A DNA stretch of 15,389 bases. Source: a candidate division CSSED10-310 bacterium. Lineage in GTDB: Bacteria > CSSED10-310 > JAFGDC01. How positions within the stretch are numbered: the first letter of the stretch is position 1; each line of letters starts with the position of its first letter. Below the pieces are notes generated by a model, which was not told the DNA's origin, made no database searches, and was given only the letters and a program-made list of their open reading frames with translations. Below are positions 6,616-15,389 of this stretch, one piece after another. The stretch spans positions 1-15,389 of the forward strand of contig JAFGDC010000580.1 in the NCBI GenBank assembly GCA_016932295.1, given 5' to 3'. Made by a program: the position numbers and the translations under genes.

Positions 6616-7155
6616 TCAACGCTGGCTGGGTGGAGGCATCTTGACCCGCATCGAAACCGGTTCACGCCAGCTCCTGACATAGGCTTTTTGTTCCAGCGTC
6701 TCCGGCGAGTTCCACCAGGCTGAATTGGGGCACTGCCGCCACAATTCCGCAAGCCGCTCCAACGCGGCGTCACCTGAATCTCCATGACGAGCCAACCAGC
6801 AGCCGATGATCGTGCCGGTGCGGCCGATCCCGGCATGGCAATGCACATAGACACCGCGCCCCGCCGCCAGAAAGCGGTCGATAGTATCCAGCGCGGTCGC
6901 GGTCACCGCAGGTGACGCCGGAACGGAGAAATCCGGGATCGCTATGCGCACATGAACCGCAGTAACCAGCAGTTCTTCGTACGTGGGCAGCCCCTCAGTC
7001 TCCTCAGTCAGATCTATCACCAGCTCGATGCCGGCATCCTCCAGGGCGACGATCCGCCTGCGAACCTCGGACCGCTCACCCAAACCCGGATATTCACCGG
7101 CCAGCAAACACCCGGGCATCACCCAGTAGGAATTGACCAATGGGCGCCGGTTCAC
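6616..7155 (-). CDS. Dual-specificity / tyrosine phosphatase family protein
   Basis: Enzymes of this cysteine-dependent phosphatase superfamily remove phosphate from Tyr or Ser/Thr residues, or from small phosphorylated molecules. In the 179-residue product the signature loop is VHCHAGIGRTG (104-114), with nucleophile Cys106 and phosphate-binding Arg112 in the CX5R pattern. The candidate general-acid Asp is D75 in AIPDFSVP. The N-terminal YWVMPGCLLAGEYPG (10-24) is typical of bacterial members. There is no signal peptide or membrane segment, so it is probably cytoplasmic. The GTG start has GGAGG five to six bases upstream. It follows the TonB-dependent receptor by 48 nt and ends the minus-strand run. 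The substrate cannot be inferred from the sequence. The stop lies 13 nt from that of the convergent gene, with no clear terminator between. Confidence 0.88.
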   Translation of the reverse strand: MNRRPLVNSYWVMPGCLLAGEYPGLGERSEVRRRIVALEDAGIELVIDLTEETEGLPTYEELLVTAVHVRIAIPDFSVPASPAVTATALDTIDRFLAAGRGVYVHCHAGIGRTGTIIGCWLARHGDSGDAALERLAELWRQCPNSAWWNSPETLEQKAYVRSWREPVSMRVKMPPPSQR

Positions 7156-7203
7156 GCCCTCCTCCCATCTCGGTTCACGGCCGGGGTGCCGCCGCCACGG
7201 CGA

Positions 7204-9549
7204 TCAGAAGGAGATATCCAATCCCAGGAATGGAATGATCGGTTCATCATAAATTGTTTCCCGCTTGGGTTCCGTCCCCGGCGGCTCACCCTCGTCATAA
7301 TAATATGTATATATGTTTTTAGCGTCATAGGCGTTCATCAGATCCAGGTGCAGCGTCCATTCCCAGGTGTCGAATCGCCAAGTCCGCTCGATTCTCATAT
7401 CCAGTTTATGCGAGATCGGAAAACGGTCGCCATTGAGACCGCCGTATGCATCGACCACCCAGACGAGCGCGGAATCCGGATCGTCGGGGTCACTGCGCTC
7501 CACCCGCCATGAATTGATCTTGGTGATAGGCCGGCCCGAATTGAGTGTAAACTTGGCGGAGAGATACCACTTGGAGGTCAGAGAATAGTTGGCGGCGAAG
7601 GACAGGGTATGCCGTTGATCCTGGGTGGGATAAAACCATTGCGAGTTGATGCTGTGCAGGGGGTTGTGCCTTTTGGTGACCGCGTATCCATAGGTCACCC
7701 ACCCATCGAACCGGCGCGCCGGTTTCAACTGGAAGAACAGCTCGGCTCCATACGAATACCCGGTGGCGCTGTTATCGAACCACGGTTCACCCGCCAGGTA
7801 GCGCTCCAGCGCCAGCTCCGGATCATCATAGTTGGCGATGAGATTGTCCAATTCCTTGTAGTAGGTTTCGATACGCAGCATGGTGTTGGCCGAAACGCGC
7901 AGCTCCGTACCCGCGATATAATGCACCGCGGTTTCGGATTCCAGATCCGGATTTCCCCAGTCTTCATTGATCTTGATCAGGTCCATCGGCAACTGACGGT
8001 ACAGTCCCCAGGCCAGTTTGACGGAGGCGTCGTGGTTTGGATTCCAGGTCAACTGCAGACGCGGACTCACCGTCGTTTCATCATTCCGGTTCCAGTAGTC
8101 CCCACGCACTCCCACCTGGGCGATGAGGCGCTCTGGAAACAGCTCCCACCTGTCCTGAAGATAGGCTCCGCAATACAGACTGTCCTCTCGCGGAAAATCC
8201 AGATCCAGCTCCGGCAGGTTCTCGTAGCCGGGCTTGTGAGCGCCAGGTGTGTCAAAACGGAAGTCCACCAACATCGTGTCAAGAAAAATTTCGAACCGTG
8301 CCGCCAGGATCCCGGCGCTCAAATCGTGCCCTTCGAACCCGCTGAACAACGCCTCTGATGTCCATTGCCACAAGCTGGAATCTCCCGTAATACTCATGGG
8401 ATCACTGCCGGTAATCTCAGAAGCCACATCCAGATAACTGTAGGAAAGCGTTGATCGCAGCAACCAGGATTCCGACAGGATACCGGTATAGTTCAGAATG
8501 CCGATGGTATTGTTGTTCTTGTAAAACACCCTGCCGCCTTCTTCATCAACCCCGCGGGACAACTCATCCACCTCGGACAGGCGCAGGCTGTCCGCATAAT
8601 AGGTCAGGTCAAGGGAAAGCTTGTGCCCGGGACGCACTTGATGCGTCAATCTGGTGAACACATCGCCAAAATAGGGAATTGCAGTAAGATCCTCCGTGTC
8701 CATCGCGTTGACCACAAGGTCATAATAGGTCCGCCGCGCCGCGATCAGGTAACTGGTCTCGGGCGGTCCCAATGGTCCCTCCAGACGCATCATGCTGTCA
8801 ATCATCGAGATATCGACGGCGCCCTCGAACCGCATCATGTTGCCATCCCGATAGGAGACATCCACAACCCCGGACATGGCATTGCCATACCGCACGGAAA
8901 AGCCGCCTGCCGAAAACTCCACATCGTCGATCATGGAAGTGTTGAAAATCGTCGTGAAGCCGCCCATGTGGTACGGGTTCATGAGCATGCAGTTGTTCAG
9001 GATGCTCATGGTCTCGATGAAGCTGCCGCCCCGCACATACATGAGGCTCGAGAAGTCCGAATCCGATACCACGCCGGGCATGGTCTGAAGCACCCTGTTG
9101 ACATCCTTGAGGCCGCCCGCCAGCTTTTCTATCTCCTCCGGCTCCACCGCGATCGCACTCACTTCCGGCTGCTGGTTGATAATGGGCGCCGGCGCCGGAA
9201 CCACCACCATGGTGTCCTGGAAGACATACGGCTTCAGCTCGATAACGATGGCGGCATGCAATTCACCCGGACTCAGGACGATCGCATGTTCCATTGGAAA
9301 ATAATTTTTAGATTGAACGCGTAACAGGTACTTCCCGGTACTCAATCCGGTGAACCGGAACTCACCGCTCCGACCTGCCGCGGCTTTCAGCAACGTACCG
9401 TCGATGGTCAACACCGCACCCCTGACCGGCTTCCCATCCGTACCATTGATCACCACACCCTCTATCACGCCGGGGCGCCCTTCGGATGCAGAGACAACAT
9501 AACCAGCCAGTACCAGCACAAGCAATCCAATCAATCCGGCTCTCATCAT
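7204..9549 (-). CDS. TonB-dependent outer-membrane receptor with carboxypeptidase-like regulatory domain
   Basis: These receptors are gated beta-barrels that import scarce ligands across the outer membrane using TonB-ExbBD energy. The 781-residue product has a signal peptide (hydrophobic LIGLLVLVLAGYVVSA, 6-21). A carboxypeptidase-D-like regulatory domain follows (about 27-106: GVIEGVVINGTDGKPVRGA...GLSTGKYLLRV). Then come a TonB-box-like QDTMVVVPAP (111-120), a plug domain (about 130-235: VNRVLQTMPGV, YVRGG, FSVRYGNAMSGVVDV), and a barrel of alternating aromatic/polar strands ending in the expected terminal Phe (GLDISF). The open frame extends 71 codons upstream into the preceding gene in another frame. 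The real start is the first of two tandem ATGs at 9549, with AGGA six bases upstream and one base after the fusion gene's stop. The ligand is unknown. Confidence 0.92.
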   Translation of the reverse strand: MMRAGLIGLLVLVLAGYVVSASEGRPGVIEGVVINGTDGKPVRGAVLTIDGTLLKAAAGRSGEFRFTGLSTGKYLLRVQSKNYFPMEHAIVLSPGELHAAIVIELKPYVFQDTMVVVPAPAPIINQQPEVSAIAVEPEEIEKLAGGLKDVNRVLQTMPGVVSDSDFSSLMYVRGGSFIETMSILNNCMLMNPYHMGGFTTIFNTSMIDDVEFSAGGFSVRYGNAMSGVVDVSYRDGNMMRFEGAVDISMIDSMMRLEGPLGPPETSYLIAARRTYYDLVVNAMDTEDLTAIPYFGDVFTRLTHQVRPGHKLSLDLTYYADSLRLSEVDELSRGVDEEGGRVFYKNNNTIGILNYTGILSESWLLRSTLSYSYLDVASEITGSDPMSITGDSSLWQWTSEALFSGFEGHDLSAGILAARFEIFLDTMLVDFRFDTPGAHKPGYENLPELDLDFPREDSLYCGAYLQDRWELFPERLIAQVGVRGDYWNRNDETTVSPRLQLTWNPNHDASVKLAWGLYRQLPMDLIKINEDWGNPDLESETAVHYIAGTELRVSANTMLRIETYYKELDNLIANYDDPELALERYLAGEPWFDNSATGYSYGAELFFQLKPARRFDGWVTYGYAVTKRHNPLHSINSQWFYPTQDQRHTLSFAANYSLTSKWYLSAKFTLNSGRPITKINSWRVERSDPDDPDSALVWVVDAYGGLNGDRFPISHKLDMRIERTWRFDTWEWTLHLDLMNAYDAKNIYTYYYDEGEPPGTEPKRETIYDEPIIPFLGLDISF

Positions 9550-9550
9550 C

Positions 9551-11287
9551 TCAGGTCCTGCCACCGAGAAGTTCAAACATGGCAATACTGACCCCCATAA
9601 GAATGAGAATGCCGTCCAGCGCCACGCCGTTAACCAGGCATTGTTCAAAAATGCGGCGCTGCGCGGCCGCCAGGTACACCCCCAGCAACAGCGGACAGAC
9701 CAGCAACGCCAGCGCGGCGGGGCCTGTGAGCTGAAGCGGCGCCGCCACCAGGATGGCGGCAACCCACGTGACGAATAAAAGGATTACCAGGTTTTTCGAA
9801 TATTCAGCACCCATGACTACTGGAATCGTGAGTTTGCCCATGATGAGATCCTGGTGCGCATCTTTGAGATCATGCAGCAACATTCTTATCAGCACGAGGA
9901 GGAAAATAACCGAGAAAGCCGGCACCACCGCGTGTTTCCAGACCGGGCCATTGCTGAAGAGTGGTATAAAAACGGCGATACCGCCGGCGGCGAATGCCAC
10001 CAGCATATCCTTCACCAGGTAGATGTCCTTCAGCCGCCGCTTCCTGTAACCCAATCCCAGGGCGCCGGGCAGATACGGTAAAAGAGTCAGGATGGTGCCG
10101 ATGAGCAAGGCGAAGGTGATGCCCGTCGCCACCGGGTGGAAGCGGGTCGAAAGCCACGCGGCGATCGCTCCCGAGACCACCGAAGTCAACAGGTAGCAGC
10201 CGTGATACTCCTGAAACGGCTTGATCGAATCAGGCACCACCCGGTGGATGATACGGGACTCGATGAACCTGTTGAACATAAAGGCGCACAGCACATAGGT
10301 GAAAGAAAGCAGCATCAACTCCAGGCGACGGCCCATGTCCAACAGCGCGGCAGCCGCGTAGGTCAGGCCTGCCGTGCCGAACGCGGTCACGATGCCGCTC
10401 CAGCTCAGAAACGATACCAGCCTGGTCATCGTCTTCGTGAACCGGCTCCGGCCCAACAACGAAGTGGCGCGCAGGCTCTGAACGAGATCCCTGACAATCC
10501 AGGAAGGAGTCGAAGCGCCTGAGGCCACGCCGATCCTCCGGAACCCATCCAGTTCCCGTGGATCCAGATCCTCCAATGTCTCGATGTGAAATGTTCTGGT
10601 TTGTGCCGCCCCTTCCCTCACCAAGCAGGTGGTATTGCGGCTGTTCCTGCCACCCACCACGATCAAGGCGTCGACCTCCTGCGCCAGTTCCCTGACTTCC
10701 ACGTAGCGCCGTTCCGTTTCCGGACACGTGGTGTCGAACTGAAAACACTCCCGCACCCGCTCCTTCACGGCAGCCGCCACCGTCAGGAAGGTATCCCGCT
10801 GGAACGTGGTCTGCGCGACCACCACTCCCCGCTCTATCTCCGGAAGAGCGGCGACCTCCGAAGCGTCCCGCAGCACATGAATGGGTCCGGCGGCGAACCC
10901 CATCACTCCCTGGACCTCGGGATGTGACTCATCTCCCAACAACAGGATGGTATACCCCTGCCGGCTGTACTTATTCACCAGTCCTTGCAGTTTGAGCACC
11001 CGCGGACAGGTGGTGTCGCAGATCCGCAATCCGCGCGCCCGAATTGCCATCCGCTGCCGGGGTGATATCCCATGCGCTCGCACCACCACCTTGCCCTCGT
11101 CCATATCCTCGAGCCGGCCCTGTCTGATGCCTCGCCGTTCCAGCATATCCACGGCCTGCGGGTTGTGAATGAGCGGGCCAAGCGCATGGATGGGACCGTC
11201 CGCCTGCTTGAGGCAATCCAACGCCTTGTAAATCGCCCGCACCACACCGGAACAGAAGCCGATGGTGGGAGCCAGGATGATCTTCAC
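9551..11287 (-). CDS. ispH: Fusion of IspH (HMBPP reductase) and a UbiA-type prenyltransferase domain
   Basis: Residues 1-275 form IspH, the iron-sulfur enzyme that reduces HMBPP to IPP and DMAPP, the last step of the MEP pathway. All key residues are visible: cluster cysteines C12, C94 and C188; substrate contacts H41 (GPLIHNPQ), H72 (RAHG), H122 and E124 (SHPEV), T161 (AQTT), S216/N218 (NSRN) and S259 (GAST). Residues about 288-578 form a polytopic domain of eight to nine hydrophobic helices resembling UbiA prenyltransferases. The second Asp-rich motif is intact (HDLKDAHQD, 472-480, followed by GKLTIPVVMG). The first, normally NDxxDxxxD, reads NRFIES (339-344). No stop or internal start separates the halves. 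The GTG start overlaps the upstream stop (GTGA) and has GGGAGG about six bases upstream. It could channel DMAPP/IPP to a membrane acceptor; that is inference. Confidence 0.9.
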   Translation of the reverse strand: MKIILAPTIGFCSGVVRAIYKALDCLKQADGPIHALGPLIHNPQAVDMLERRGIRQGRLEDMDEGKVVVRAHGISPRQRMAIRARGLRICDTTCPRVLKLQGLVNKYSRQGYTILLLGDESHPEVQGVMGFAAGPIHVLRDASEVAALPEIERGVVVAQTTFQRDTFLTVAAAVKERVRECFQFDTTCPETERRYVEVRELAQEVDALIVVGGRNSRNTTCLVREGAAQTRTFHIETLEDLDPRELDGFRRIGVASGASTPSWIVRDLVQSLRATSLLGRSRFTKTMTRLVSFLSWSGIVTAFGTAGLTYAAAALLDMGRRLELMLLSFTYVLCAFMFNRFIESRIIHRVVPDSIKPFQEYHGCYLLTSVVSGAIAAWLSTRFHPVATGITFALLIGTILTLLPYLPGALGLGYRKRRLKDIYLVKDMLVAFAAGGIAVFIPLFSNGPVWKHAVVPAFSVIFLLVLIRMLLHDLKDAHQDLIMGKLTIPVVMGAEYSKNLVILLFVTWVAAILVAAPLQLTGPAALALLVCPLLLGVYLAAAQRRIFEQCLVNGVALDGILILMGVSIAMFELLGGRT

Positions 11288-11685
11288 TCGCTGCCTCCCG
11301 CCGTCATGCCTTCAGAACCTCCCACGGTGCTGACCTTAAGCCGGTCGCCAACGACACAATCACCGGCGCCGCCGGCCGGCAACTCCAGTACCGACCAACT
11401 CCTCCGGACGCCGAAGGACAACCGCCAAGGTTTCAATTCACGGACAATCCGGGTAATCCTCCCTTGTTTATCAAGGTACAGGATATCAATCGCGAACCGC
11501 ATGCACAATGTATGCACACTGCCGCAGGGAACGATCCATAATCCCTCGCCTTCGTCCAGACGATCCCGGGCTAACAACCCGATGCCGCGGGTAATGAAAT
11601 TGTCGGCGATCCCCACACGGTTCCCCAGTATCTCTCCGGTCCGCTCATTCACCACCCGGCAGCGCCGCCTCCAGGCGCCGGTCAA
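11284..11685 (-). CDS. DUF192 family protein
   Basis: The 133-residue product matches the DUF192 family, small beta-rich proteins of unknown function found in bacteria and archaea. Visible family features are the N-terminal VVNERTGEILGNRVGIADNF (11-30), then RGIGLLARDRL (33-43), then the core SVHTLCMRFAIDILYLDKQGRI (56-77), which corresponds to the family's '(v)hT..M.f.IDvvFLd..g.v'. Proline-tryptophan KPWRLS and the C-terminal VLELPAG follow. There is no obvious signal peptide, unlike many exported members. The start appears to be TTG (11683-11685), overlapping the uvrA stop as TTGA, with GGAG about eight bases upstream; no other start fits. The tail after about residue 106 is extra and Gly/Ser-rich. 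Its own stop overlaps the IspH-UbiA start as GTGA. Confidence 0.85.
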   Translation of the reverse strand: MTGAWRRRCRVVNERTGEILGNRVGIADNFITRGIGLLARDRLDEGEGLWIVPCGSVHTLCMRFAIDILYLDKQGRITRIVRELKPWRLSFGVRRSWSVLELPAGGAGDCVVGDRLKVSTVGGSEGMTAGGSE

Positions 11686-14552
11686 GACCTGTTCTCCAGG
11701 ATCCGCGCGAGGAAAGGCGCGGTGAATGAGCCGGCCTGGGCAGCCACTAATTCCGGCGGACCCGTGGCTACTACCCGGCCGCCGCCGTCACCTCCCTCGG
11801 GTCCGAGATCGATGATGTGATCGGCGCACTTGATGACATCCATGTTATGCTCAATGACTATCACCGTATTTCCTTTATCTACAAGGCGCTGCAGCACGGC
11901 AAGCAACTTTTTCACATCGTGGAAATGAAGTCCGGTGGTTGGTTCATCCAAAATGTACACGGTTCGGCCCGTATCAATGCGGCTCAACTCCTTGGCCAGT
12001 TTCACGCGCTGTGCCTCACCACCCGACAGGGTGGTGGCCGGCTGGCCGAGCTTCATATATCCCAAGCCCACATCTTTCAAGGTCTCGAGATGGCGCCGGA
12101 TGGCCGGATGGTGCCTCAGCAACGCCAATGCTTCGGTCACTTCCAGCTCCAATATGTCCGCGATGGACAGCCCTTTGAACTTCACCTCGAGCGTTTCCCG
12201 GTTGAAACGCCGGCCACCGCAGGCTTCGCAGGTGACAAAAACATCAGCCAGGAAATGCATCTCGATGCGGCGCACCCCGGCACCCTTGCACACCTCACAT
12301 CGTCCGCCCTTTACATTGAAGGAGAATCGTCCCGACCGGTAGCCCCGCATCTTCGCCTCTGGCAATCCGGCGAACAGCCGGCGGATGAGGTCATACACCT
12401 TGACATAGGTGGCCGGGTTGGAACGTGGCGTGCGCCCGATAGGCTTCTGATCGATATCGATCACCTTGTTCACCAGTTCCAGGCCAAGAATCGCCTCGTG
12501 CGCTCCCGGCCGCGCCTGCGCCCTGTGCAGGATTTGCGCGAGCGCGGGATACAGGGTCTCGTTCACCAGCGAACTCTTGCCCGAACCGGATACGCCGGTA
12601 ACCGCCACGAAAACACCGAGAGGAAATTCCACGGTGATATTCTTGAGGTTGTGGTGCCTGGCCCCGGTCACCGTGAGCCGGCCATTATCCGGCTGCCGGC
12701 GGGTCGCGGGAACGCCGATCTCGAGTTCACCGGACAGGTATCGGGCGGTGAGTGATTTCTTGCTACTGAGGAGCTTTTCAAGAGGACCAGCCGCCACAAT
12801 TCTGCCGCCCCTGATCCCAGCCCCGGGGCCGAAATCCACGAGGTAATCGGCTGCCGCCATGATATCGCGGTCATGTTCGACCACGATGACGGTGTTCCCC
12901 ATATCGCGCAGATTGATCAGCGTGGCCAGGAGCCGCTGGTTGTCACGTTGATGCAGCCCGATGGTGGGCTCATCCAGGACATAGGTAACCCCCACAAGGC
13001 CGCAGCCGATCTGGCTGGCCAGCCGGATCCGCTGGGTTTCCCCTCCGGACAGGCTGGGAGCGGCACGATTCAGGGTCAGGTAATGCAGTCCCACGTCCAT
13101 AAGGAACTGCAGGCGGCCGTTAATCTCCCGCAACAGGTCACGGGCGATGGTCCGGGCTTCGTCACCCAATTCCAGGTGCTTGAAAAACGCCAGACTCTCG
13201 GCGATGGACATGGCGGTGGTGGTATGGATATCGCGGCCGCCCACCAACACCGCCAGGCTTTCCGGCCGCAACTTCCTGCCGTTGCAGTCGGGGCATGGCA
13301 ACCGGCTGATAAAGGCGGCGATCTTGGAACGGACATACTCGGATGTGGAATTCAAAAAATGGTGCCTGACAACCGCCAGCAGGCCGCGAAACTCCTTGTC
13401 GTACTTGAATTCGCTGTTGGCGCCTTTCCAGACGAAACGGATCTTGTCCCCGTCGCTGCCGTGCATGAGGATCCGCAATTTCTCCTCGGGTATGTCTCGC
13501 AGCGGCGTGGTCAAGTCTATACCGAAGTGCTCGGTCAACACCTTGACCTGTCGGTAGGTCCAACTGTTTTTTTTCTTGTCCAACTCGCCCCATGGTCCGA
13601 TCGCTCCATCCAGGATGCTCTTCTCCGGATGGGCGATGATGAGATCCGGATCAGGCTCCATGACGAAACCCAATCCATTGCAGGTCTGGCACATTCCCAA
13701 CGGACTGTTGAAGGAAAAACTCTGGGGCGATAAGGGCGGATAGCTGATTCCGCAGGACAGGCACGAATTCTTCCCGCTGAACAGCCGCTCCTCGCCATCC
13801 ACCGGTGCCACCAGCAGGTATCCATCCGAGAGTTTCAGGGCAGTCTCGATGGAGTCCGTCAGGCGGCTTCGAAGGTCCTCGCTCACCACCAGCCTGTCCA
13901 CCACCACGTCGATATCGTGCTTCCGTTTCTTGTCAAGGACGATTTCTTCATCCAGGTCGGCGATGCGGCCGTCGATCCTGACCCGCACGAAGCCGTCCCG
14001 TCTGGCCTGATCGAGGATATCGCGGTGTTCGCCCTTGCGTTCCCTGGTCATGGGCGCCAGGATCAACAGACGGGTGCCATCCGGCATGGCCATCACCGCA
14101 TCCGCCATCTGTTCACCGGTCTGGGAACCGATGGAACGTCCGCACAGGTGGCAGTGCTGGACACCGATCCTCGCATACAGCACCCGCAGGTAGTCGTATA
14201 TTTCCGTCACCGTGCCCACCGTCGAGCGAGGATTGGAGCCGGCGCTCTTCTGCTCGATGGCAATGGTGGGCGACAACCCGCCGATGTAGTCGACGTGAGG
14301 CTTCTCCATCTGGCCGAGGAACTGCCGGGCGTAGCTGGATAGCGATTCGACATACCGCCTCTGGCCCTCCGCGTACAGCGTGTCAAACGCCAGGGACGAT
14401 TTCCCCGAACCGCTGACGCCGGTGAACACGATCAGCTTGTCGCGGGGCAGTTCCACATCGATATTACAAAGATTGTGTTCACGGGCGCCGCGCACCACGA
14501 TGACGCGACTTTGTCCTTTTCTTTTCACCACACGATGGTCATGCATGGGCAT
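11682..14552 (-). CDS. uvrA: Excinuclease ABC subunit A
   Basis: UvrA is the damage-sensing ATPase of nucleotide excision repair; its dimer loads UvrB at lesions. The 956-residue product has the full architecture. It has Walker [10 protein letters not shown] (45-53) and a zinc module C264/C267/C288/C291 (CLSC...CQTC). A further CPDC (420-423) is followed by the first ABC signature [16 protein letters not shown] (501-516) with [14 protein letters not shown]. The second Walker A is GVSGSGKSS (653-661), then zinc C752/C755/C775/C778, signature [15 protein letters not shown] (842-856) and [14 protein letters not shown]. Compared with E. coli the N-terminus carries about 13 extra residues before VRGAREHNL. 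The ATG at 14552 lacks a good ribosome-binding site (AGGAG is about 17 nt away), so the start could be the next ATG (14546) or a downstream GTG. It begins 19 nt after the aminotransferase stop. Confidence 0.97.
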   Translation of the reverse strand: MPMHDHRVVKRKGQSRVIVVRGAREHNLCNIDVELPRDKLIVFTGVSGSGKSSLAFDTLYAEGQRRYVESLSSYARQFLGQMEKPHVDYIGGLSPTIAIEQKSAGSNPRSTVGTVTEIYDYLRVLYARIGVQHCHLCGRSIGSQTGEQMADAVMAMPDGTRLLILAPMTRERKGEHRDILDQARRDGFVRVRIDGRIADLDEEIVLDKKRKHDIDVVVDRLVVSEDLRSRLTDSIETALKLSDGYLLVAPVDGEERLFSGKNSCLSCGISYPPLSPQSFSFNSPLGMCQTCNGLGFVMEPDPDLIIAHPEKSILDGAIGPWGELDKKKNSWTYRQVKVLTEHFGIDLTTPLRDIPEEKLRILMHGSDGDKIRFVWKGANSEFKYDKEFRGLLAVVRHHFLNSTSEYVRSKIAAFISRLPCPDCNGRKLRPESLAVLVGGRDIHTTTAMSIAESLAFFKHLELGDEARTIARDLLREINGRLQFLMDVGLHYLTLNRAAPSLSGGETQRIRLASQIGCGLVGVTYVLDEPTIGLHQRDNQRLLATLINLRDMGNTVIVVEHDRDIMAAADYLVDFGPGAGIRGGRIVAAGPLEKLLSSKKSLTARYLSGELEIGVPATRRQPDNGRLTVTGARHHNLKNITVEFPLGVFVAVTGVSGSGKSSLVNETLYPALAQILHRAQARPGAHEAILGLELVNKVIDIDQKPIGRTPRSNPATYVKVYDLIRRLFAGLPEAKMRGYRSGRFSFNVKGGRCEVCKGAGVRRIEMHFLADVFVTCEACGGRRFNRETLEVKFKGLSIADILELEVTEALALLRHHPAIRRHLETLKDVGLGYMKLGQPATTLSGGEAQRVKLAKELSRIDTGRTVYILDEPTTGLHFHDVKKLLAVLQRLVDKGNTVIVIEHNMDVIKCADHIIDLGPEGGDGGGRVVATGPPELVAAQAGSFTAPFLARILENRS

Positions 14553-14571
14553 AGGCGATTGGCGGCCGCTC

Positions 14572-15389
14572 CTATTCTTCTCTCTTCCGATAGATCTCCA
14601 GCGCCCGGGCGAGAATCTCCATGGCTCGGCCCAGGGCGTCGCAATTCAACACGTAGGCAATCCGCACCTCGCTGGTTCCCAGGCCAGGAGTAGCGTAAAA
14701 GCCCGCCGCGGGTGCCACCATCACGGTCTCGCCTTGGTCGTCGAAATCACGAAGCAGCCAGACGGCGAATGCTTCCGCGTCCCGCACCGGTAGTTTGGCG
14801 ATGCAGTAGAACGCCCCCTGCGGTTTCTTGCACAACACGCCGGGCATCTTCATGAGCGCCTCGTACACCACGTCCCGGCGGCAGCCATATTCGCCGATCA
14901 TCTCATCCAGGTACGTGCCGGACATATCCAGCGCCGCCGTCGCGCCCACCTGTTCGAGCGTAGGTGAGCAAAGCCGCGCCTGGCCGAAACGGAGAATCGC
15001 GTCCATGATCCGCCTGTTGCGGCTGACCACAAAGCCGATGCGAGCGCCGCATGCGCTGTATCGCTTTGATATGGAGTCCACCATCAGCACGTGTTCGGCT
15101 GCTTCGGGAAAACTAAGGGCACTGACATGCCGGGCGCCATCGAAAATGAACTCGCGATACACCTCGTCGGCGATGAGAAACAAGCCCTTTTCCACGGCCA
15201 GGTCCACGAGTCGCTGGACCTCCTCCCGCGTATAGACGACTCCGGTGGGATTACCCGGATTGCAGATCATCAAGGCCCTGGTTCGAGGAGTGATGACCCT
15301 TTCGAAGGCGGCGCGATCCGGCAGCCGGAAGCCGTCCTCCGGATAGGTGGTGATGGGCTTCACCCTGACCCCGGCCATCACCGCGAAGC
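14572..15389 (-). CDS. Class I/II aminotransferase (PLP-dependent), 5' part outside window
   Basis: This is the C-terminal two-thirds, about 272 residues, of a fold-type I aminotransferase of the aspartate aminotransferase group. It transfers an amino group between an amino acid and a 2-oxo acid through pyridoxal phosphate. Visible motifs are ICNPGNPTG (cofactor Asn), [11 protein letters not shown] (cofactor Asp and Tyr) and [15 protein letters not shown], whose Lys should form the Schiff base. SEVRIAYV carries the Arg that binds the substrate carboxylate. The frame is open through the right edge, so the start and about 110-130 residues are missing. Aspartate is the likeliest donor, but related enzymes for alanine or aromatic substrates cannot be excluded. 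It is probably the upstream member of the operon that continues with uvrA 19 nt later. Confidence 0.93.
   Translation of the reverse strand, partial: FAVMAGVRVKPITTYPEDGFRLPDRAAFERVITPRTRALMICNPGNPTGVVYTREEVQRLVDLAVEKGLFLIADEVYREFIFDGARHVSALSFPEAAEHVLMVDSISKRYSACGARIGFVVSRNRRIMDAILRFGQARLCSPTLEQVGATAALDMSGTYLDEMIGEYGCRRDVVYEALMKMPGVLCKKPQGAFYCIAKLPVRDAEAFAVWLLRDFDDQGETVMVAPAAGFYATPGLGTSEVRIAYVLNCDALGRAMEILARALEIYRKREE

Noticed and set aside
9550..9762. N-terminal 71-codon extension of the TonB-dependent receptor
   Set aside because: It is the out-of-frame image of the UbiA domain's last helices, rich in Trp, Arg and Cys. The true signal peptide begins at the tandem ATGs at 9544-9549.
11817..12755. 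312-codon open frame on the plus strand
   Set aside because: It lies entirely opposite uvrA, whose minus-strand frame is conserved throughout. Antisense open frames are common at this GC content. The same applies to plus-strand frames opposite ffh, the receptor and the fusion gene.

Overview
The window is compact, roughly 58-60% GC, and bacterial. Nearly every gene is on the minus strand. A TonB-dependent receptor with an N-terminal carboxypeptidase-like regulatory domain points to a diderm with an outer membrane. The MEP-pathway enzyme IspH and the ffh-rpsP-khpA-rimM-trmD order are standard bacterial features. I cannot name the taxon from sequence alone. The receptor architecture is common in the FCB group and related lineages, so that is a guess.

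Region 1 (1-3340, minus strand) is the conserved translation/secretion cluster, transcribed ffh > rpsP > khpA > rimM > trmD. trmD runs off the left edge. A promoter-like TTGACA element lies upstream of ffh. An extended -10 (TGTTATAAT) starts right at the ffh stop codon and leaves an rpsP leader of about 120 nt. A GC-rich hairpin plus a short T-run lies between khpA and rimM and could attenuate.

Region 2 (about 3340-4062) has no recognisable gene. It holds short, partly interlocking minus-strand frames that may be a small cysteine-rich protein, a decayed gene, or chance.

Region 3 (4063-6602) has two divergent genes. One is a secreted protein of the neutral/alkaline ceramidase superfamily (minus) whose usual catalytic Ser position reads Ala. 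The other is an unrecognised 284-residue protein with a membrane hairpin (plus), the only convincing plus-strand gene here.

Region 4 (6616-15389, minus strand) looks like one tightly packed operon: class I aminotransferase (partial) > uvrA > DUF192 protein > IspH-UbiA fusion > TonB-dependent receptor > dual-specificity-type phosphatase. Three successive junctions are nearly seamless: a TTGA overlap, a GTGA overlap and a 1-nt gap. This suggests translational coupling.

The most noteworthy item is the single 578-residue protein joining a complete-looking IspH (the enzyme that makes IPP/DMAPP) to a nine-helix UbiA-type prenyltransferase domain. In the UbiA part the second Asp-rich motif is intact and the first is degenerate. 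It is coupled to a TonB-dependent receptor downstream. No CRISPR array, insertion sequence, tRNA or rRNA was found.
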